A DNA stretch of 46,983 nucleotides from Deltaproteobacteria bacterium (GTDB lineage: Bacteria; Myxococcota; B64-G9), in assembly GCA_016935365.1 (NCBI GenBank), contig JAFGRB010000070.1, forward strand, positions 1 through 46,983, read 5' to 3'. Below, piece after piece: positions 46,976-46,983 of this stretch. Below the pieces are notes generated by a model, which was given only the letters and a program-made list of their open reading frames with translations, made no database searches and was not told where the DNA came from. Every line of letters starts with the position of its first letter. Positions within the stretch are counted from its first letter, which is position 1. The position numbers were made by a program, and so were the translations under genes.

Positions 46976-46983
46976 TGAAAACA

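Overview
The window is GC-rich, densely packed chromosomal DNA that reads as Myxococcota or a closely related former deltaproteobacterial lineage. The signs are two proteins with MYXO-CTERM-like tails (Cys plus hydrophobic helix plus Arg-rich end), a MopE-type metal-binding motif, many Asp/Gly/Ala-rich lipoproteins, FHA-domain sigma-54 activators, PEGA-domain Ser/Thr kinases, and frequent GTG starts. The species cannot be named from this sequence alone. I find about 34 protein genes, two gene remnants, one tRNA and several structured repeats.

Layout. 1-2022: a two-hairpin repeat, a VapBC toxin-antitoxin pair, a glutamine-amidotransferase-like gene and two back-to-back gene remnants; this is the most accessory-looking part. 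2033-10147: a minus-strand train encoding a PEGA Ser/Thr kinase, a membrane protein, an FHA-GAF sigma-54 activator, two exported proteins and an FHA-GGDEF protein, which looks like one phospho-signalling locus. 10376-16094: acyl-CoA synthetase coupled to an exported protein, an SCP2 protein, an uncharacterised protein, tRNA-Leu(CAA) with promoter and terminator, a lipoprotein, and an 88-residue MopE/MYXO-CTERM mini-protein. 16059-18767: a membrane-embedded spermidine-synthase-like fusion. 18901-22988: plus-strand lipoprotein, trans-sulfuration enzyme, GlgC and exonuclease III. 22993-27943: minus-strand SecA, a permease with an added extracytoplasmic domain, and a universal stress protein. 28093-33180: a second PEGA kinase, a lipoprotein, a second FHA sigma-54 activator and a cyclase-family hydrolase. 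33336-36911: exported proteins, including one with a 27-residue tandem repeat. 36988-46818: a minus-strand group with a dehydrogenase, a DUF457-like membrane hydrolase, an unknown protein, a 2056-residue giant protein and an isochorismatase-like hydrolase.

Most unusual points. (1) A roughly 155-nt imperfect-palindrome repeat occurs twice, each time starting at the stop codon of one minus-strand gene and filling the spacer before the next. (2) The 2056-residue giant has macroglobulin-like beta regions but no export signal and no thioester motif. (3) Two separate PEGA-kinase/FHA-activator loci lie about 20 kb apart. (4) The mini-protein carries a single metal-binding motif on an anchor signal. 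(5) A similar two-hairpin element, with different stem sequences, is found at both ends of the window. All function calls come from reading motifs by eye; no database search was run.
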